Positions 4,908-5,876 of a stretch of 5,876 nt of DNA are shown here, one piece after another; the first letter of the stretch is position 1, and every line of letters begins with the position of its first letter. The stretch spans positions 1 to 5,876 of the forward strand of contig CACXFE010000017.1 in assembly GCA_902766855.1 (NCBI GenBank), in the 5' to 3' direction. The notes beneath the pieces were generated by a model. The model had not been told where the DNA came from, did no database searches, and was given only the letters and a program-made list of their open reading frames with translations. The DNA is from Oscillospiraceae bacterium. Its GTDB lineage: Bacteria; Bacillota; Clostridia; Oscillospirales; Acutalibacteraceae. The position numbers and the translations under genes were made by a program.

Positions 4908-5876
4908 GGATTTTATACATTCTTCAATTTTTGGAAAACAACAGTGACGAAGAACATCCGCTCAACGCGGCCATGCTTTGTGAAAAGTTGGCGGAAGTTG
5001 GAATTGAGGCGGAGCGCAAAGCCATTTATTCCGATATTTCGGCCCTGACCGAATACGGAATGGATATTATTAAGTCCCATTCGCCGCGCGGTTGGTTTTT
5101 AGCCAGCCGCGAGTTTGAAGAGCCGGAAATTCTTTTACTGCGCGACGCGGTGCGCACCGCAAAATTTATCACGCCGAAAAAAACGGCTCAGTTGGTCAAA
5201 AAATTGGATGCAAAATTATCGGCATCCGCCCGGAAGGATCAAAAGAGCGGCGTCTTCTTTACGGCGGCACACAAATGCCAGAACGAAGAAATCTACTACA
5301 TTATTGATACCGTTCGCCGCGCGATCACCGAGAAAAAGAAAATCACATTTTTCTATTCCAAGCGCGTATTGGCCGCGGACAGAACTGTTGCGCGGGAAGA
5401 AAAGCCCATGCGCGTCAGCCCCTATGCGCTTACCTGGCAGGACGATCATTATTATCTGATCGGCAATTATGAAAAATATGATAATTTGATGCAACTGCGG
5501 CTGGATCGTATGCGCGATCCCGAAATCACCGGGGAAGCCGTGCGGCCCTTCCGTGAAGTAAGTGAATATGACGCGTATTTTGATGTTGCCGATTATACGG
5601 ATAAACTTTTCGGAATGTTCAGCGGCACGCTTTGTCAAGTGGAATTGCGCTGTAAAAAAGCCTTATTGGAACAAGTGGCGGATCGTTTTTCGGAAGAACT
5701 GTTCATCAAAAAAGTAACGGATGAGGATTTTTGTTTGACCGTCACGGCGGCGATCAGCGATGCGCTGGTGACCTGGATCCTCAATTACGGGGATCAGATT
5801 CAGGTGCTTTCACCCTCTGTTCTTGTAGATATGATCAAAAATCGCGCGCAAAATGTGTTGAATTTATATTCGAATC
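4880..5876 (+). CDS. WYL-domain transcriptional regulator with N-terminal winged helix (3' end cut by window)
   Basis: The window shows 332 codons with no stop. The reading ends in MIKNRAQNVLNLYSN, which looks like the usual C-terminal helix of the family, so only a few residues are probably missing. Residues 5-75 form a DeoR/HTH_11-like winged helix, with the typical clostridial recognition segment GIEAERKAIYSDISAL (41-56). The WYL ligand-sensing domain spans about 135-225: PYALTWQDDHYYLIGNY (181-197) holds the signature triplet as Y191-Y192-L193, followed by QLRLDRM (205-211). A C-terminal WCX-like extension (about 250-332) follows. Members of this family regulate transcription in response to small ligands or nucleic acids; the ligand here is unknown. 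The ATG at 4880 has AGAAGG (4867-4872) 7 bases upstream and overlaps the previous gene by 28 bases. It may control its own operon or the divergent exporter, but no binding site is proven. Confidence 0.93.
   Translation, partial: MAKQFGQKIRILYILQFLENNSDEEHPLNAAMLCEKLAEVGIEAERKAIYSDISALTEYGMDIIKSHSPRGWFLASREFEEPEILLLRDAVRTAKFITPKKTAQLVKKLDAKLSASARKDQKSGVFFTAAHKCQNEEIYYIIDTVRRAITEKKKITFFYSKRVLAADRTVAREEKPMRVSPYALTWQDDHYYLIGNYEKYDNLMQLRLDRMRDPEITGEAVRPFREVSEYDAYFDVADYTDKLFGMFSGTLCQVELRCKKALLEQVADRFSEELFIKKVTDEDFCLTVTAAISDALVTWILNYGDQIQVLSPSVLVDMIKNRAQNVLNLYSN

Noticed and set aside
5115..5459. Plus-strand open frame of 114 codons in another frame
   Set aside because: It is entirely inside the WYL regulator and is an Arg/Ser/Lys-rich frame without motif.
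5216..5638. Antisense open frame of 140 codons opposite the WYL regulator
   Set aside because: The plus-strand frame is a clear WYL protein; the antisense frame shows no family motif and lacks a convincing ribosome binding site.
4308..5876. Toprim protein plus WYL regulator as a possible anti-phage defence module
   Set aside because: The Toprim protein is of the RNase M5 type rather than OLD or other defence types, no ATPase, helicase or effector partner is present, and the surrounding genes are housekeeping genes.
1..5876. CRISPR arrays, tRNA or rRNA genes, insertion sequences, riboswitches
   Set aside because: Coding frames cover nearly all bases, the only intergenic region of note (626-746) is filled by the divergent promoters, and no repeated spacers, cloverleaf patterns or terminal inverted repeats were seen.

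Overview
The window looks like a chromosomal housekeeping region of a low-GC Gram-positive anaerobe, most likely a member of the Clostridia (Oscillospiraceae/Ruminococcaceae-like). The reasons are strong AGGAG-type ribosome binding sites, frequent TTG starts, a lipobox lipoprotein, a Toprim-DUF4093 (ribonuclease M5-type) protein, a WYL regulator of the clostridial type, and a small two-helix membrane protein resembling clostridial DUF6106 proteins. This taxonomic reading is inference from protein style; no rRNA or other marker is present. Base composition looks even across the window, and I see no mobile element, tRNA, rRNA or CRISPR array.

Layout: positions 1-625, minus strand, hold the N-terminal half of an ABC exporter that runs off the left edge. 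A 121-base AT-rich intergenic region (626-746) carries two divergent, near-consensus sigma-A-type promoters that appear to share one palindromic -35 box (TTGCAA). From 747 to the right edge, six plus-strand genes sit in one tight array: a DUF6106-like membrane protein (747-1262), bifunctional NAD(P)H-hydrate repair enzyme Nnr (1281-2729), a cysteine-rich lipoprotein (2752-3279), DNA polymerase III delta subunit HolA (3263-4321), a ribonuclease M5-like Toprim protein (4308-4907), and a WYL-domain transcriptional regulator (4880 to the edge, lacking only its last few residues). Gaps are 18 and 22 bases, and the last three junctions overlap by 17, 14 and 28 bases. No terminator hairpin is visible between them, so they probably form one transcript started at the promoter near 711.

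The array mixes metabolite repair, DNA replication, RNA processing and a ligand-sensing type regulator, with two poorly characterised envelope proteins. There is no obvious single pathway. The most unusual item is the mirror-symmetric divergent promoter, which would make the exporter and the operon compete for RNA polymerase. I found no convincing new defence, mobile or RNA-guided system here.
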